Below, piece after piece: positions 1-8,374 of a stretch of 64,000 nucleotides of DNA (positions within the stretch are counted from its first letter, which is position 1; each line of letters opens with the position of its first letter). Under the pieces are notes generated by a model, which was not told where the DNA came from, did not search any database, and saw nothing but the letters and a program-made list of their open reading frames with translations. Origin of the DNA: Synechococcus sp. UW69 (GTDB lineage: Bacteria > Cyanobacteriota > Cyanobacteriia > PCC-6307 > Cyanobiaceae); assembly GCF_900474185.1 (NCBI RefSeq), contig NZ_UCNW01000008.1:620001-684000 (forward strand), written 5' to 3'. A program made the position numbers and the translations under genes.

Positions 1-250
1 CTCGAATCACGGCAGCATTCACACCCTGTGATCCTGATGTCACCAAGGAATGGCCTTCCTGAACGAGAGAGCGTGCCACCAACTCGATCAGATGAACCGC
101 AACAACGGGGACATGGCGGCTACCAAGGATGGCGATCCTTCGCTGACTTTTGTCCTGCAACAGTGCAAGTTCCTGCGCCAGGGTGTCAACCCGATCGAGA
201 GCTGGCAGATCCAGTGACTGACCCAAGGAAAACCCGCCGCCTGATTTCAT
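1..250 (-). CDS. DprA-like DNA recombination-mediator protein A, N-terminal fragment
   Basis: This gene starts at 250 and runs off the left edge, leaving 83 codons. The visible part has a short leader, then a helix and a Rossmann-like start, RIAILGSRHVP at about residues 38-48, followed by TSGSQGVNAA, a nucleotide-binding-type loop. This matches the cyanobacterial family annotated as DNA recombination-mediator protein A, related to DprA/LOG folds. Whether it loads RecA during DNA uptake here is inferred from the family name only. The start ATG lies 16 nt after the stop of the upstream BioD-like gene, so the two are probably co-transcribed. The missing C-terminal part prevents a domain check. 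Confidence 0.7.
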   Translation of the reverse strand, partial: MKSGGGFSLGQSLDLPALDRVDTLAQELALLQDKSQRRIAILGSRHVPVVAVHLIELVARSLVQEGHSLVTSGSQGVNAAVIR

Positions 251-266
251 CGGAAGCTAGCAACCA

Positions 267-1364
267 TCAGGCGTGTTGAACCGTCAGATTCAATGCACTG
301 AAGAGCTGATCCAGCTTGCAGTGCTCTTCCACAAGACGGAAGGCATAGGTCGCCTTCACAGCTTCATGCAGCCGCACATGTCCGAAGGCCTGCTCAATCA
401 CTTCCACCGTGGCGAGCGTGTCGTGCTCCACCTTGAGGAGGGGCACATCCAGCTCTTCAGCGCGGTTGATCAATTGAGGGAGAGGTTCCCCCGCTCCAGT
501 CAGGATCAGGCACTGGGTTGAAGCCTCCAGAGCAGCCAGCTGGATATCAGTGCGATCCGCACCCGTGACGACAGCCATGTTGCGTCGTTTGCGGAAGAAC
601 TCCATGGCTGAATTCACATTCATCGCGCCAATACTCAGGGTTTCCACCAGCAGTTCTTGCCGTTCTGGGCAGCAAATCACCCGCGCATTCAGCCGTCTTA
701 CCAACTCACCGACGGTGACGCTGCGCAGCAATGGGGAACGCGGCATGACCCCGAACACCTGCAAGCCCAGGCCCTGCAAGGCAGGAACCACCTGACGCTC
801 CAAGCTCTCGACCTCCTCGGGGGTGACAGCATTCAGGACGACACCGACCAGGCGATCTCCAAGGGTCTGCTTGGCCGCCAGAAGAGCATCCACGCTGCGA
901 CTGTCCTGCCACAGGTGCACCAGCACGACCTTGGCATCAAGACCTGTCGCCAATTGCGGCAGGCTGAGGCCATACAGCAGCCCCTCCTGCAGGCTTCCCG
1001 CGCACTCCAAAAGGGTGAGTCCTTCGCCGGCCTCTATTTGCTGCCGGAGTTCATCGAAACCTTCGCCTGCATCCAGCTCGCCCAGGCCAAGGCGCTGGGC
1101 AGCTGTTGTCGGAGACAGCAGATGCATCGATGGAATCAGACGCTCCGACGGCAGATTCAGCGTTTCACCAACAAAGCGAACGTCATCGTCGATGAGGGGT
1201 TCCGGCAACGGCCCCTGGTTTGGATCCCAATCCAGGCTGGTGGCCAAGGGCTTTCCAAAGCGGATCTGCTGTCCGGCTCGCGCAAGCTGCTGGGCAATTC
1301 CCAGAACTAGGGCCGACTTCCCACTGAACGGCTCGCACGATCCGATCAACAGTGTCGTTCCCAT
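267..1364 (-). CDS. BioD-like P-loop / DRTGG-domain protein (phosphotransacetylase N-terminal-like)
   Basis: The product has 365 aa from the chosen ATG. It opens with a BioD/dethiobiotin-synthetase-type P-loop (GSCEPFSGKS, residues 8-17) and has a DRTGG-type domain in its second half (around GADRTD). This architecture resembles the N-terminal regulatory part of long bacterial phosphotransacetylases but lacks the acetyltransferase domain, so Pta activity is not expected. The function in cyanobacteria is not established. The start at 1364 puts the P-loop at the usual distance; in-frame TTG 1385 and ATG 1382 are alternatives. It sits between an EbsA-like gene upstream and a DprA-like gene downstream, all on the minus strand with short gaps, which suggests an operon. 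Confidence 0.75.
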   Translation of the reverse strand: MGTTLLIGSCEPFSGKSALVLGIAQQLARAGQQIRFGKPLATSLDWDPNQGPLPEPLIDDDVRFVGETLNLPSERLIPSMHLLSPTTAAQRLGLGELDAGEGFDELRQQIEAGEGLTLLECAGSLQEGLLYGLSLPQLATGLDAKVVLVHLWQDSRSVDALLAAKQTLGDRLVGVVLNAVTPEEVESLERQVVPALQGLGLQVFGVMPRSPLLRSVTVGELVRRLNARVICCPERQELLVETLSIGAMNVNSAMEFFRKRRNMAVVTGADRTDIQLAALEASTQCLILTGAGEPLPQLINRAEELDVPLLKVEHDTLATVEVIEQAFGHVRLHEAVKATYAFRLVEEHCKLDQLFSALNLTVQHA

Positions 1365-1390
1365 AGAGGTGATGCCTGTCATCAATGAAT

Positions 1391-1759
1391 CTAGGCCTGC
1401 TCAGGAGCATCACTGCGCTCAATCAACAGCCACTGCCAGAACCCATCGGGGAGGTCCGGCTCCGATCGCTGCGGATGAGAGCGATCCATCAGCCAGGCCA
1501 CCAGTTGATGAGTCACCAGAGAGAAATCAACATCCCCCTCTGTATGACCAGGAAAACGGAGTTCGCATTCCAGCCTCTCCAGGGGCGCAGCGACCCCGTT
1601 CCAGCGGAGTTCATAGGGGTATCCATCCATTCCGGCAACGGGACGCCGCCCCTCCAATTCACCGCGACGCAGGATCTGCAGGGCTGCGGCGAGATCCTGC
1701 TCACGACTGACACCACCGCAATAGGGAGCAAACAGAACCAGTTGGGCAGCATCTGACAC
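1391..1759 (-). CDS. EbsA-like conserved cyanobacterial protein
   Basis: A 122 aa soluble protein with no signal peptide or membrane segment. The order of conserved-looking blocks (APYCGG, then RRGELEGRR, then ELRWNG, then a C-terminal FWQWLL) resembles what I remember of EbsA. EbsA is a small cyanobacterial protein tied to type IV pilus assembly and biofilm self-suppression in Synechococcus elongatus. This is a recollection of family pattern, not a computed match, so no symbol is assigned. It is the first gene of a minus-strand unit with the BioD-like and DprA-like genes, divergent from the SDR gene at 1796. A PilT homologue is encoded at 9482 in the same window. Confidence 0.6.
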   Translation of the reverse strand: MSDAAQLVLFAPYCGGVSREQDLAAALQILRRGELEGRRPVAGMDGYPYELRWNGVAAPLERLECELRFPGHTEGDVDFSLVTHQLVAWLMDRSHPQRSEPDLPDGFWQWLLIERSDAPEQA

Positions 1760-1795
1760 AGCTGGTGTTGGGTTCCTGGTTCAGTCGATTCAAGG

Positions 1796-2533
1796 ATGCC
1801 CCAAGCTGGCCCCATGGCCCAGTCCCCCTTCCACGGCCGAACCATCGGCATCACAGGCGCGCGCGGAGCTCTGGGCGTAGCCCTCTCCCGTTGCTTTCGT
1901 GGCGCAGGCGCCCACGTGATCGGTTTCACGCACGGTGCGACACCTCCAGAGCAAACGGATGGCCCCCACCGCTGGGTGAGCTGGAGCTGCGGCAACGAAG
2001 CCAGCCTGGACGCCGATCTGGCGGACATCGATGTTCTAGTTCTCAACCATGGAATCAATCCTCAGGGCGACCAAAGCCCTGACGTGATCAATCAAGCCCT
2101 GGAGATCAACACCCTGAGCAGCTGGCGGCTGATGCAGCGTTTTGAGGCCATCAGCAGAACCTCAACCCGGGGTTGTCCAAAAGAAGTGTGGGTCAACACC
2201 TCAGAAGCGGAAATTCAGCCTGCCGTCAGTCCGGTGTACGAACTCACCAAACGAATGTTGGGTCAGCTGGTGAGCATCCGTGGTGCTGTGCTCGATCCAT
2301 CAGGGCGCGAAGCCCTGATCCTGCGCAAGCTTGTGCTCGGCCCCTTCCGCTCATCGCTCAATCCCATTGGGGTCATGGGAGCCGATTTCGTTGCTGAACA
2401 GGTGCTGCGCCAAGCCGGCTGGGGGTTTCGCCTCGTGATCGTGACCCCAAACCCACTGACCTATGTCTTGATGCCCCTGACCGAGCTCGGACGGAGGATC
2501 TACAGCCAGATCCTCAGTCGCCCCGATCAGTGA
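1796..2533 (+). CDS. Short-chain dehydrogenase/reductase (SDR) family protein
   Basis: A 245 aa Rossmann-fold protein. The glycine-rich NAD(P) loop is GARGALG (residues 21-27), the NAG-type motif is NHG (84-86), a serine sits in NTSEAE (about 136), and the catalytic Tyr and Lys are in YELTK (148-152). These place it in the SDR superfamily, probably using NADP; the substrate cannot be read from sequence. The C-terminal part (about 200-245) is hydrophobic, which may mean membrane association. ATG 1814 is an alternative start. Its last 20 bp overlap the convergent map gene. Confidence 0.8.
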   Translation: MPQAGPMAQSPFHGRTIGITGARGALGVALSRCFRGAGAHVIGFTHGATPPEQTDGPHRWVSWSCGNEASLDADLADIDVLVLNHGINPQGDQSPDVINQALEINTLSSWRLMQRFEAISRTSTRGCPKEVWVNTSEAEIQPAVSPVYELTKRMLGQLVSIRGAVLDPSGREALILRKLVLGPFRSSLNPIGVMGADFVAEQVLRQAGWGFRLVIVTPNPLTYVLMPLTELGRRIYSQILSRPDQ

Positions 2534-3359
2534 GGATCTCGCACCCGTCGCTGGTGACCAGAACAGTGTGTTCCCACTGCGCGGAAAGCGATCCGTCGCG
2601 GGTGACGACAGTCCACTGATCTCGGAGTGTGCGGCATGCCTTACTGCCAGCATTGAGGATTGGCTCAATGGCCAGGGTCATGCCGGGACGCAGGGTGACG
2701 TTAGGAAGCTCATCGGTGCGGAAGTTGAACACGGAGGGTTCTTCGTGCAGGTTCCGGCCCACACCGTGGCCGGTGTAATCCTCCACGACACTGAAACCGT
2801 TGGCCTTGACGTGGTCTTCAACCGCTCCAGCGATATCCAGCAGGGTGTTACCGGCTTTGACTTGGCTGAGACCAGCCATCAAGGACTCCTTGGCAACACG
2901 GCTCAACGTCTGAGCTTCCTCGGGGGCATCACCCACGCAGATCGTGATGCAGCTGTCGCCGTGGTAGCCCTCGAAGTACGCGCCGGTGTCAACTTTCAGC
3001 AGATCGCCCTGCCGGATCACCCGCTTCGCACTGGGAATGCCATGCACCACCTCGTTGTTGATGCTGGCGCAGATGCTCGCTGGAAACCCGTGATATCCCT
3101 TAAAGCTCGGGGTCGCGCCCATTTCCCGAATGCGTTTTTCGGCGTAGGCATCGATATCCCCAGTGGTTTGACCAGGCTCCACCATTCCCATCACTTCGCG
3201 GAGCACGGTTGCAACGATGTGACTGGCTTGGCGCATGATCTTCACCTCGCGCGCCGATTTGATCTCAACACCTCGTCGCTTCTGGATCCGCGGCCCGGTT
3301 GCTGTCACCTGCCCCTGCGCAGCCTGGGTGGATGCCAGAAGATCAGCAAAGAGATTCAT
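2514..3359 (-). CDS. map: Type I methionine aminopeptidase
   Basis: 281 aa, removing the initiator Met from new proteins in the cytoplasm. The five metal ligands of the pita-bread fold are visible: Asp in VDTGAYF, Asp in YHGDSC, His in GHGVGR, Glu in LAIEPIL and Glu in WEHTVL. The substrate-binding His lies in the KGYHGFP stretch. It has an N-terminal extension of about 40 residues before the catalytic core and lacks the zinc-finger (SEC-C type) tail. It converges on the SDR gene with a 20-bp overlap and diverges from the small PepSY-like gene. Confidence 0.95.
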   Translation of the reverse strand: MNLFADLLASTQAAQGQVTATGPRIQKRRGVEIKSAREVKIMRQASHIVATVLREVMGMVEPGQTTGDIDAYAEKRIREMGATPSFKGYHGFPASICASINNEVVHGIPSAKRVIRQGDLLKVDTGAYFEGYHGDSCITICVGDAPEEAQTLSRVAKESLMAGLSQVKAGNTLLDIAGAVEDHVKANGFSVVEDYTGHGVGRNLHEEPSVFNFRTDELPNVTLRPGMTLAIEPILNAGSKACRTLRDQWTVVTRDGSLSAQWEHTVLVTSDGCEILTDRGD

Positions 3360-3403
3360 GGCTCAACCGAATATCCGTCACGCTATCAACAGCAACCGAA
3401 TTG

Positions 3404-3700
3404 ATGCCGGTCATGACGCTGCTTGTGCGCTTGCGCGAACTGCACCGAAGCGTTGCACCATTCGTTCTGGCGCCACTGCTGGTGACGGTGTTCTCCGGCG
3501 TCAGTTATCGCTTGGCCCGTGATTGGTTCGGAGCGAGCCGCGAGCAGGTGCACTGGTTAATGGTGGTGCATGAAGGGGAATGGCTTGGATCCACACTGGA
3601 ACCGGTTGTCGTGCTTCTCAACGCCGTCGGCCTGTTATGGATGCTGATCACAGGCGCGGTGCTCCTGATCGAACGATGGCGCCGGAAGGTACACTCATAG
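3404..3700 (+). CDS. Small PepSY-associated transmembrane protein
   Basis: A 98 aa protein from ATG 3404 (ATG 3413 is equally possible; neither has a clear ribosome-binding site). It has two hydrophobic segments, about residues 17-34 and 66-88, and histidines in LHRS and [12 protein letters not shown] between them. This fits the short PepSY-associated TM helix proteins found in cyanobacteria, a truncated relative of the four-helix PepSY_TM family. The role is unknown; PepSY-TM relatives are often linked to metal or heme redox chemistry. The open frame continues upstream into the divergent map leader, but that part looks non-coding. The promoter of rplS probably lies in its 3' end. Confidence 0.65.
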   Translation: MPVMTLLVRLRELHRSVAPFVLAPLLVTVFSGVSYRLARDWFGASREQVHWLMVVHEGEWLGSTLEPVVVLLNAVGLLWMLITGAVLLIERWRRKVHS

Positions 3701-3725
3701 TTTGGCGATTCAACGCGGAGCTGGG

Positions 3726-4202
3726 ATGGCAGCCGATTCGAAGGACACAGTGGTGACCGACGAGAACACCGAAGCGGCTGTGGATACAGCACCTGAGGCC
3801 TCAGAGGCGAAGCCCAACAAGGCTGCTAGCGCTCCAACAAAAAAGCTGAGCGCCGAGGCTCTTATTCGCGGCTTTGAGACGGCTCAGCAGAAGGATGATC
3901 TTCCTGAGATCTACGTGGGTGACACGGTTCGTGTTGGCGTGCGGATCAGTGAGGGCAACAAAGAACGCGTGCAGCCCTACGAGGGCGTGGTGATCTCCAA
4001 ACGCCATGGAGGCCTCAATCAGACCATCACGGTGCGGCGGATTTTCCAAGGCATCGGTGTCGAGCGGGTGTTCATGGTTCATAGCCCCCAGGTGGCTTCC
4101 ATCAAGGTGGAGCGGCGCGGTAAAGTGCGCAGGGCGAAGCTTTTCTATCTGCGGGAACGGGTGGGCAAGGCCACCCGCGTGAAGCAGCGCTTCGATCGCT
4201 GA
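3726..4202 (+). CDS. rplS: 50S ribosomal protein L19
   Basis: 158 aa from ATG 3726. The L19 core begins near residue 45 and includes the expected [28 protein letters not shown] and a basic C-terminus ending in KQRFDR. The first 40-odd residues are a Glu/Ala-rich acidic extension, so the protein is longer than the ~115 aa E. coli form; a similar extension occurs in other cyanobacterial L19 proteins. L19 sits at the 30S-50S interface. It directly precedes tRNA-Trp and may share a transcript with it. Confidence 0.97.
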   Translation: MAADSKDTVVTDENTEAAVDTAPEASEAKPNKAASAPTKKLSAEALIRGFETAQQKDDLPEIYVGDTVRVGVRISEGNKERVQPYEGVVISKRHGGLNQTITVRRIFQGIGVERVFMVHSPQVASIKVERRGKVRRAKLFYLRERVGKATRVKQRFDR

Positions 4203-4259
4203 GGTTTCGACCTCGTTCAATCAGTTGCCAACAACGTTGGCTTAGGGGTTCATCGCCTT

Positions 4260-4332
4260 GCGCCGTTAGTTCAGTTGGTAGAACGCAGGTCTCCAAAACC
4301 TGATGTCGGGGGTTCGAGTCCTCCACGGCGCG
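4260..4332 (+). tRNA. trnW: tRNA-Trp (CCA)
   Basis: A 73-nt cloverleaf. The acceptor stem GCGCCGT (4260-4266) pairs with ACGGCGC (4325-4331) with discriminator G 4332. The anticodon stem is CAGGT/ACCTG and the loop CTCCAAA carries anticodon CCA at 4293-4295. The T-loop TTCGAGT is present. CCA is not encoded. Confidence 0.97.
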
Positions 4333-4369
4333 TCCGATGTTCCCCTCGTGCAGTTTCCCGGTTCTGAGC

Positions 4370-4558
4370 ATGGAGTTGGATCTTCAACCTGGTGATGTTG
4401 TGAAGGTGTTGGAGTCAGCCGCCCTTGGCTGGGTCCGAGCCCGAGTGATACGCGTCAAATCTGGCGGCCGTGTGGTCGTTCAAAGTGATCAAGGTCGTGA
4501 GTTCACCGCTCGTGGCAATCAGGTTCGGCTGATTGAACCAGCTGGATTCCGCCCCTGA
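4370..4558 (+). CDS. Conserved small cyanobacterial protein, SH3-like
   Basis: 62 aa from ATG 4370; the frame is open upstream to 4337 but that part follows directly on the tRNA-Trp end. The sequence is rich in beta-forming residues with alternating polar and hydrophobic positions (DVVKVLE, WVRARVIRVK, RVVVQSD, QVRLIEP), which suggests a small SH3-like or KOW-like barrel. I do not know its function. It is monocistronic, lying between two tRNA genes and closed by a strong terminator. Small proteins of this type are strongly conserved in picocyanobacteria, from memory. Confidence 0.7.
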   Translation: MELDLQPGDVVKVLESAALGWVRARVIRVKSGGRVVVQSDQGREFTARGNQVRLIEPAGFRP

Positions 4559-4598
4559 ACTTTGTTCTGTCGGTTTTCAACCGATGTGAGCTGCTTGT

Positions 4599-4627
4599 CC
4601 CGACGACACAGTCGTCGGGATTTTTTT
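4599..4627 (+). terminator. Rho-independent terminator after the 62 aa ORF
   Basis: A perfect 9-bp stem, CCCGACGAC (4599-4607) with GTCGTCGGG (4611-4619), an ACA loop, then A and seven T (4621-4627). It lies 41 nt after the stop of the small SH3-like gene. Confidence 0.92.
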
Positions 4628-4775
4628 AATGGCATCGATCTGATGACAAATAAAGCTTCTTCCTCACTTCATGTTGTTGACGGAGGGCAGGGCGACGGTT
4701 GATACTGATCAGGTCGCCAAGGCGACTCAGGTCAAGCTGTTCTGAGGAACACTCCTAAAAAGCTTGCTTTGATCT
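4628..4775. other. Intergenic leader before tRNA-Asp
   Basis: 148 nt without a credible ORF. GGCGAC (4691-4696) can pair with GTCGCC (4713-4718), giving a small hairpin; a second GGCGAC copy follows at 4721-4726. The stretch presumably holds the promoter of tRNA-Asp/gltX, but no clear -35/-10 pair was found. Confidence 0.4.
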
Positions 4776-4849
4776 GGGACCGTAGTTCAACCGGTTAGAG
4801 CACCGCCCTGTCACGGCGGAAGTTGCGGGTTCGAATCCCGTCGGTCCCG
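4776..4849 (+). tRNA. trnD: tRNA-Asp (GTC)
   Basis: A 74-nt cloverleaf. The acceptor stem GGGACCG (4776-4782) pairs with CGGTCCC (4842-4848), discriminator G 4849. The anticodon stem is CCGCC/GGCGG and the loop CTGTCAC has anticodon GTC at 4810-4812. The T-loop TTCGAAT is present. CCA is not encoded. gltX starts 21 nt later. Confidence 0.97.
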
Positions 4850-4870
4850 TTCTCACCACCAAGAGCATCG

Positions 4871-6304
4871 ATGGTGCGCGTTCGATTGGCCCCTAGCCCA
4901 ACGGGCACGCTTCATATTGGAACGGCGCGAACAGCTGTTTTCAACTGGCTTTACGCCAAGCATGAGCAGGGAACATTCGTGCTCCGCATCGAAGACACCG
5001 ATAAAGAGCGGTCAAAACCGGAGTTCACCCAGAACATCCTTGAGGGCTTGCAATGGCTCGGGCTCAACTGGGATGAAGAGCCCGTCATCCAGAGCGAACG
5101 GGTCTCCCAGCATCGTGAGGCGATTCAGTCCCTGCTCGATCAAGGATTGGCCTACCGCTGCTACGCCAGCGAATCGGAACTCACGGCCATGCGCGATGCG
5201 CAAAAAGCCTCCAACCAGGCTCCGCGCTACGACAACCGTCACAGGAATCTGACACCGGATCAGGAGCAAGCCTTTCAGGCGGAGGGGCGTGAATCAGTGA
5301 TTCGCTTTCGGATTGATGACGCCGCCGAGATCCGCTGGAACGACCTGGTGCGTGGCGCCATGAGCTGGCGCGGCTCAGACCTCGGCGGAGACATGGTCAT
5401 TGCCCGTCGGGCACCATCCGACGTGATCGGAGACCCTCTTTACAACCTTGTGGTGGTGGTGGATGACGCCGCCATGGAGATCACCCACGTGATCCGCGGT
5501 GAAGACCACATTGCCAACACGGCCAAGCAACTGCTCCTTTACGAGGCCCTAGGTCTGCCGTTACCCACCTTTGCCCACGCCCCTCTCATCCTCAATTCTG
5601 AGGGACGCAAACTCTCCAAACGAGATGGCGTGACGTCCATCAATGACTTCCGCGCCATGGGATACACCCCTGACGCCATTGCCAACTACATGACCCTTTT
5701 GGGTTGGTCCGTTCCGGAGGGCATGGAGGAACGATTCAGCTTGAGCGAGGCCGCTGCCGTCTTCAGCTTCGAGCGTGTCAACAAAGCAGGTGCCCGCTTC
5801 GACTGGGACAAGCTCAACTGGCTCAACGCCCAGGTTTTGCATGGCTGGACATCGGAGCATCTCCTGAAAGAGCTGACACCACTTTGGGCTGGGCGCGGTT
5901 GGGAGCAACCCAACAGCAACAGTTGGAGCCTCGACCTCTGTGCCTTGCTGGGCCCGTCGCTCACCCTGCTGAACGACGGCGTCGATCAGGCGGCACCGTT
6001 CTTTGAATGCCCGGAACTCCAGGAGGATGCTCTTGAGCAACTGGCGGTCGACGGAGCGAAAGCGGCCGTCACCAACCTGATTGAGCGCCTTGAGAGCAAA
6101 CCATGGGATGGCATGGATACTGATCAAGCCAAGGCCTGGTTGGGGGATGCCGCCAAAGCCGCCGGTGTGAAAAAAGGAGTGGTGATGAAATCCCTGCGCG
6201 CCGCATTGCTTGGGCGTCTTCAAGGACCGGATTTGATCACAACATGGTCACTGCTGGCCCGAATCGGTGAGGACCTGCCGCGTCTGCGGCGCTGCCTCAG
6301 CTGA
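4871..6304 (+). CDS. gltX: Glutamyl-tRNA synthetase
   Basis: 477 aa, class I aminoacyl-tRNA synthetase. The signature HIGT is at residues 15-18 after [10 protein letters not shown], and the KLSKR loop follows NSEGR near residue 250; the C-terminal helical anticodon-binding region is complete. In cyanobacteria, which use the GatCAB amidotransferase, this enzyme is expected to be non-discriminating and also charge tRNA-Gln. ATG 4871 is chosen because the frame upstream is only the tRNA-Asp gene. The last 57 bp overlap the convergent antiporter gene. Confidence 0.97.
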   Translation: MVRVRLAPSPTGTLHIGTARTAVFNWLYAKHEQGTFVLRIEDTDKERSKPEFTQNILEGLQWLGLNWDEEPVIQSERVSQHREAIQSLLDQGLAYRCYASESELTAMRDAQKASNQAPRYDNRHRNLTPDQEQAFQAEGRESVIRFRIDDAAEIRWNDLVRGAMSWRGSDLGGDMVIARRAPSDVIGDPLYNLVVVVDDAAMEITHVIRGEDHIANTAKQLLLYEALGLPLPTFAHAPLILNSEGRKLSKRDGVTSINDFRAMGYTPDAIANYMTLLGWSVPEGMEERFSLSEAAAVFSFERVNKAGARFDWDKLNWLNAQVLHGWTSEHLLKELTPLWAGRGWEQPNSNSWSLDLCALLGPSLTLLNDGVDQAAPFFECPELQEDALEQLAVDGAKAAVTNLIERLESKPWDGMDTDQAKAWLGDAAKAAGVKKGVVMKSLRAALLGRLQGPDLITTWSLLARIGEDLPRLRRCLS

Positions 6305-7513
6305 CGTTGGTTCAACGTCATCGCCTTTGACCAGACCGAGAGCCCGAGCTAACGGTTGAGCAGTAAGGCCCTGCAGACCAACGGTCATCAGGATTGTCAG
6401 AAACACCAGCCCCTGAAGACGTCCAGCCCCCAAAATGCCGGCCTGTTCGAGACGTATGGCGAACAGTGAGGCCACTGATGCAGTAACGATTCCTCGAGGA
6501 GCGAGCCAACCCAGAAACAGGCGTTGCTCAAGGTTGTACGGAAGGCCAATTGTGGCCACCCCTACGCCGATCGGGCGCACCACCAGCATCAACGACAGCA
6601 CACACAGAATCCCGCCCCAACCGAGCGGACTGAGTTCAGCCCAAGACACGTCAGCCGCCAGCAGCGGAAAGAGCATGGTGATCGCCAACTGCGCCAGTTC
6701 CTGAATCAGACCATCCAGTTCGGCGGTGTGCGGTCCTGGACGGCGACCGACGACGATGCCTGCTGCCACCGAAGCGGGAAGGGCTGATTCAGGCAGCAGC
6801 CACTCACTGACGCCGTACATCAGAAACAGCAAACCCAGGCTGAGCTGAAGCGGTAACCCCTTCAACTGATCGGGATTGAGTCGTCTCAGGACCTCTGACA
6901 AGAGCCAGCCGACGCTCCCGCCGATCAGCACACCGCCACCCAATCGATACAACAGGCCGAGCATGACCTCACGCCAGCCATGCAGATTGCCAATGGCAAG
7001 CTCCAACAGCAACAGGGCTAAAACAGCGCCGATGGGCTCAAGGACCAGTCCTTCAGCCTCAAGAACTTCACCCAGAGGCGGTGCGAGCCGAATCTGACGC
7101 ACCAACGGGGTGACCACCGTTGGCCCCGTGGCCAGCACGATGGCGCTGAAAACGGCGGCAAGCGACCAGCTGAGGCCAGCAAGCCAATGGGCCGCCAACA
7201 GACCACCTCCAAGGGAGATCAACAGGCGTAGGGCTGCGATGCGCTGCACCGTGGCCTTGATCGTGTCACCGGGCAGGCGGAGATTGAGTCCGCCGTCGAA
7301 CAGCACCAGGCTGACCAGCAGACCCACCACAGTCCCAAGCCCGGAGCCAAGGTCGAGGGGTTCCACCCAACCCAAACCCGAGCGACCGATCAGCAGCCCA
7401 GACAGGAGCAGCAGAACAACTCCAGGCAATCCAGACGTGGCCGCCAGAAGGCGCGCCGAAGCACCCGAGAACACAGTGACGCCCCAGAGGAGGCCCAGAC
7501 GCTCAGGCGTCAT
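6248..7513 (-). CDS. CPA1-type Na+/H+ antiporter (NhaP-like)
   Basis: 421 aa with about 12 hydrophobic segments. Features of the monovalent cation/proton antiporter-1 family are VLFDGGLNL after the third helix, [10 protein letters not shown] in the core and a late [12 protein letters not shown], matching the family's conserved Asp- and Arg-containing segments. It probably exports Na+ across the cytoplasmic or thylakoid membrane, important for a marine cell; ion specificity is inferred. ATG 7513 overlaps the upstream 81 aa ORF by 11 bp, supporting translational coupling. The 3' end overlaps gltX by 57 bp. There is no long cytoplasmic C-terminal domain. Confidence 0.88.
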   Translation of the reverse strand: MTPERLGLLWGVTVFSGASARLLAATSGLPGVVLLLLSGLLIGRSGLGWVEPLDLGSGLGTVVGLLVSLVLFDGGLNLRLPGDTIKATVQRIAALRLLISLGGGLLAAHWLAGLSWSLAAVFSAIVLATGPTVVTPLVRQIRLAPPLGEVLEAEGLVLEPIGAVLALLLLELAIGNLHGWREVMLGLLYRLGGGVLIGGSVGWLLSEVLRRLNPDQLKGLPLQLSLGLLFLMYGVSEWLLPESALPASVAAGIVVGRRPGPHTAELDGLIQELAQLAITMLFPLLAADVSWAELSPLGWGGILCVLSLMLVVRPIGVGVATIGLPYNLEQRLFLGWLAPRGIVTASVASLFAIRLEQAGILGAGRLQGLVFLTILMTVGLQGLTAQPLARALGLVKGDDVEPTSAEAAPQTRQVLTDSGQQ

Positions 7514-7748
7514 CGACGGAGGAGAACTGAGGTTCCACGCGCACGCCAATCACAGCCTGGGGCCGAACGACCAGATATTCACCCTCCAGATCGCTGATGG
7601 GAACGTTGACGAAGCCGCCCTGCGTCTCGGCATTGACCAAACCTTGGTACCACTCCTGAAAGGTCTCGAGTTTCGGGAAGAACACGCGCTCGGTCTGCCC
7701 TCCCACAAGGTGGAGATGAACGGCATAACGGCGAGGCGTACGGGACAT
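7503..7748 (-). CDS. Conserved hypothetical protein, 81 aa
   Basis: A small soluble protein with no recognised motif. It has a basic start (MSRTPRRYAVHLHL), a central FPKLETFQEWYQGL and a beta-rich second half (EGEYLVVRPQAVIGVRVEP). The start ATG shares one base with the stop of the DUF1643 gene (TGATG) and its end overlaps the antiporter start by 11 bp, so it is an inner cistron of a minus-strand operon. Tight coupling suggests a real gene. Function unknown. Confidence 0.7.
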   Translation of the reverse strand: MSRTPRRYAVHLHLVGGQTERVFFPKLETFQEWYQGLVNAETQGGFVNVPISDLEGEYLVVRPQAVIGVRVEPQFSSVDDA

Positions 7749-8374
7749 CAGTGCGGAAGGACATCCGTCATGCTTTTCACAGGATGACGGATCGGTTCAG
7801 GGTCTGCCCATAGAAAAGGGTGAAGACCTGCCCGTCGCGGGGCATAAAGCGGATGGCGTGGCTGTCCCGAGGCCGTCAACCCCAACATCAAAGGGTGAGG
7901 AGAATCGGGAACAGATCGTTTGCGCTCAGCAAGCAACTTTTGAATCCCGTCAAGAACGGCCTGAGCCCGATCCAGTCGCGCCCCATTCACCCCCCAACCG
8001 CACCAGAGATCGACCCCAGGCATCAGGGACCAGTGGTTGAGCCATCGCATCAGGAAGTAGTCGTTCCGAACACCAATTGGATCCTTCACCCTGAGCAGCG
8101 CCGCAGGCGATGGCGAGATGCGAGCAAACAAATTGAGAACGACCAATTCCCGATATCCCCATTCCCTTGTGAAGCCAATCAATCGACGCAGGGTCGGGTC
8201 ATCGCGCTGTCCATCAGCCCTTGAGGGGTTCAGTCCGATAAAAAGCAGGCAACCCTCCCCAGCGCCCAGGCAACGCCGCAGCCACCAGCGATAGCAGCCA
8301 TCGCTGCTCAGCAGCGCCTCAGACTCCGAGGTGGCGGCAAGACCGCTCAAGAATGCGTTCGCTGGCGTGACCAT
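7748..8374 (-). CDS. DUF1643 domain-containing protein
   Basis: About 208 aa from ATG 8374. The family hallmark is visible as LLFIGLNPSRADGQRDDPT followed by the block LVVLNLFA and WGVNG. DUF1643 proteins are uncharacterised. The start overlaps the end of wecB by 56 bp; an in-frame TTG or GTG further downstream would reduce this, and a longer frame reaches 8452. The C-terminus (HPLYAPRRAGLHPF) is typical of the family. The context, after wecB and before an antiporter, does not reveal its role. Confidence 0.8.
   Translation of the reverse strand: MVTPANAFLSGLAATSESEALLSSDGCYRWWLRRCLGAGEGCLLFIGLNPSRADGQRDDPTLRRLIGFTREWGYRELVVLNLFARISPSPAALLRVKDPIGVRNDYFLMRWLNHWSLMPGVDLWCGWGVNGARLDRAQAVLDGIQKLLAERKRSVPDSPHPLMLGLTASGQPRHPLYAPRRAGLHPFLWADPEPIRHPVKSMTDVLPH

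Noticed and set aside
4823-4870. Upstream extension of gltX
   Set aside because: The bases are the tRNA-Asp 3' half.
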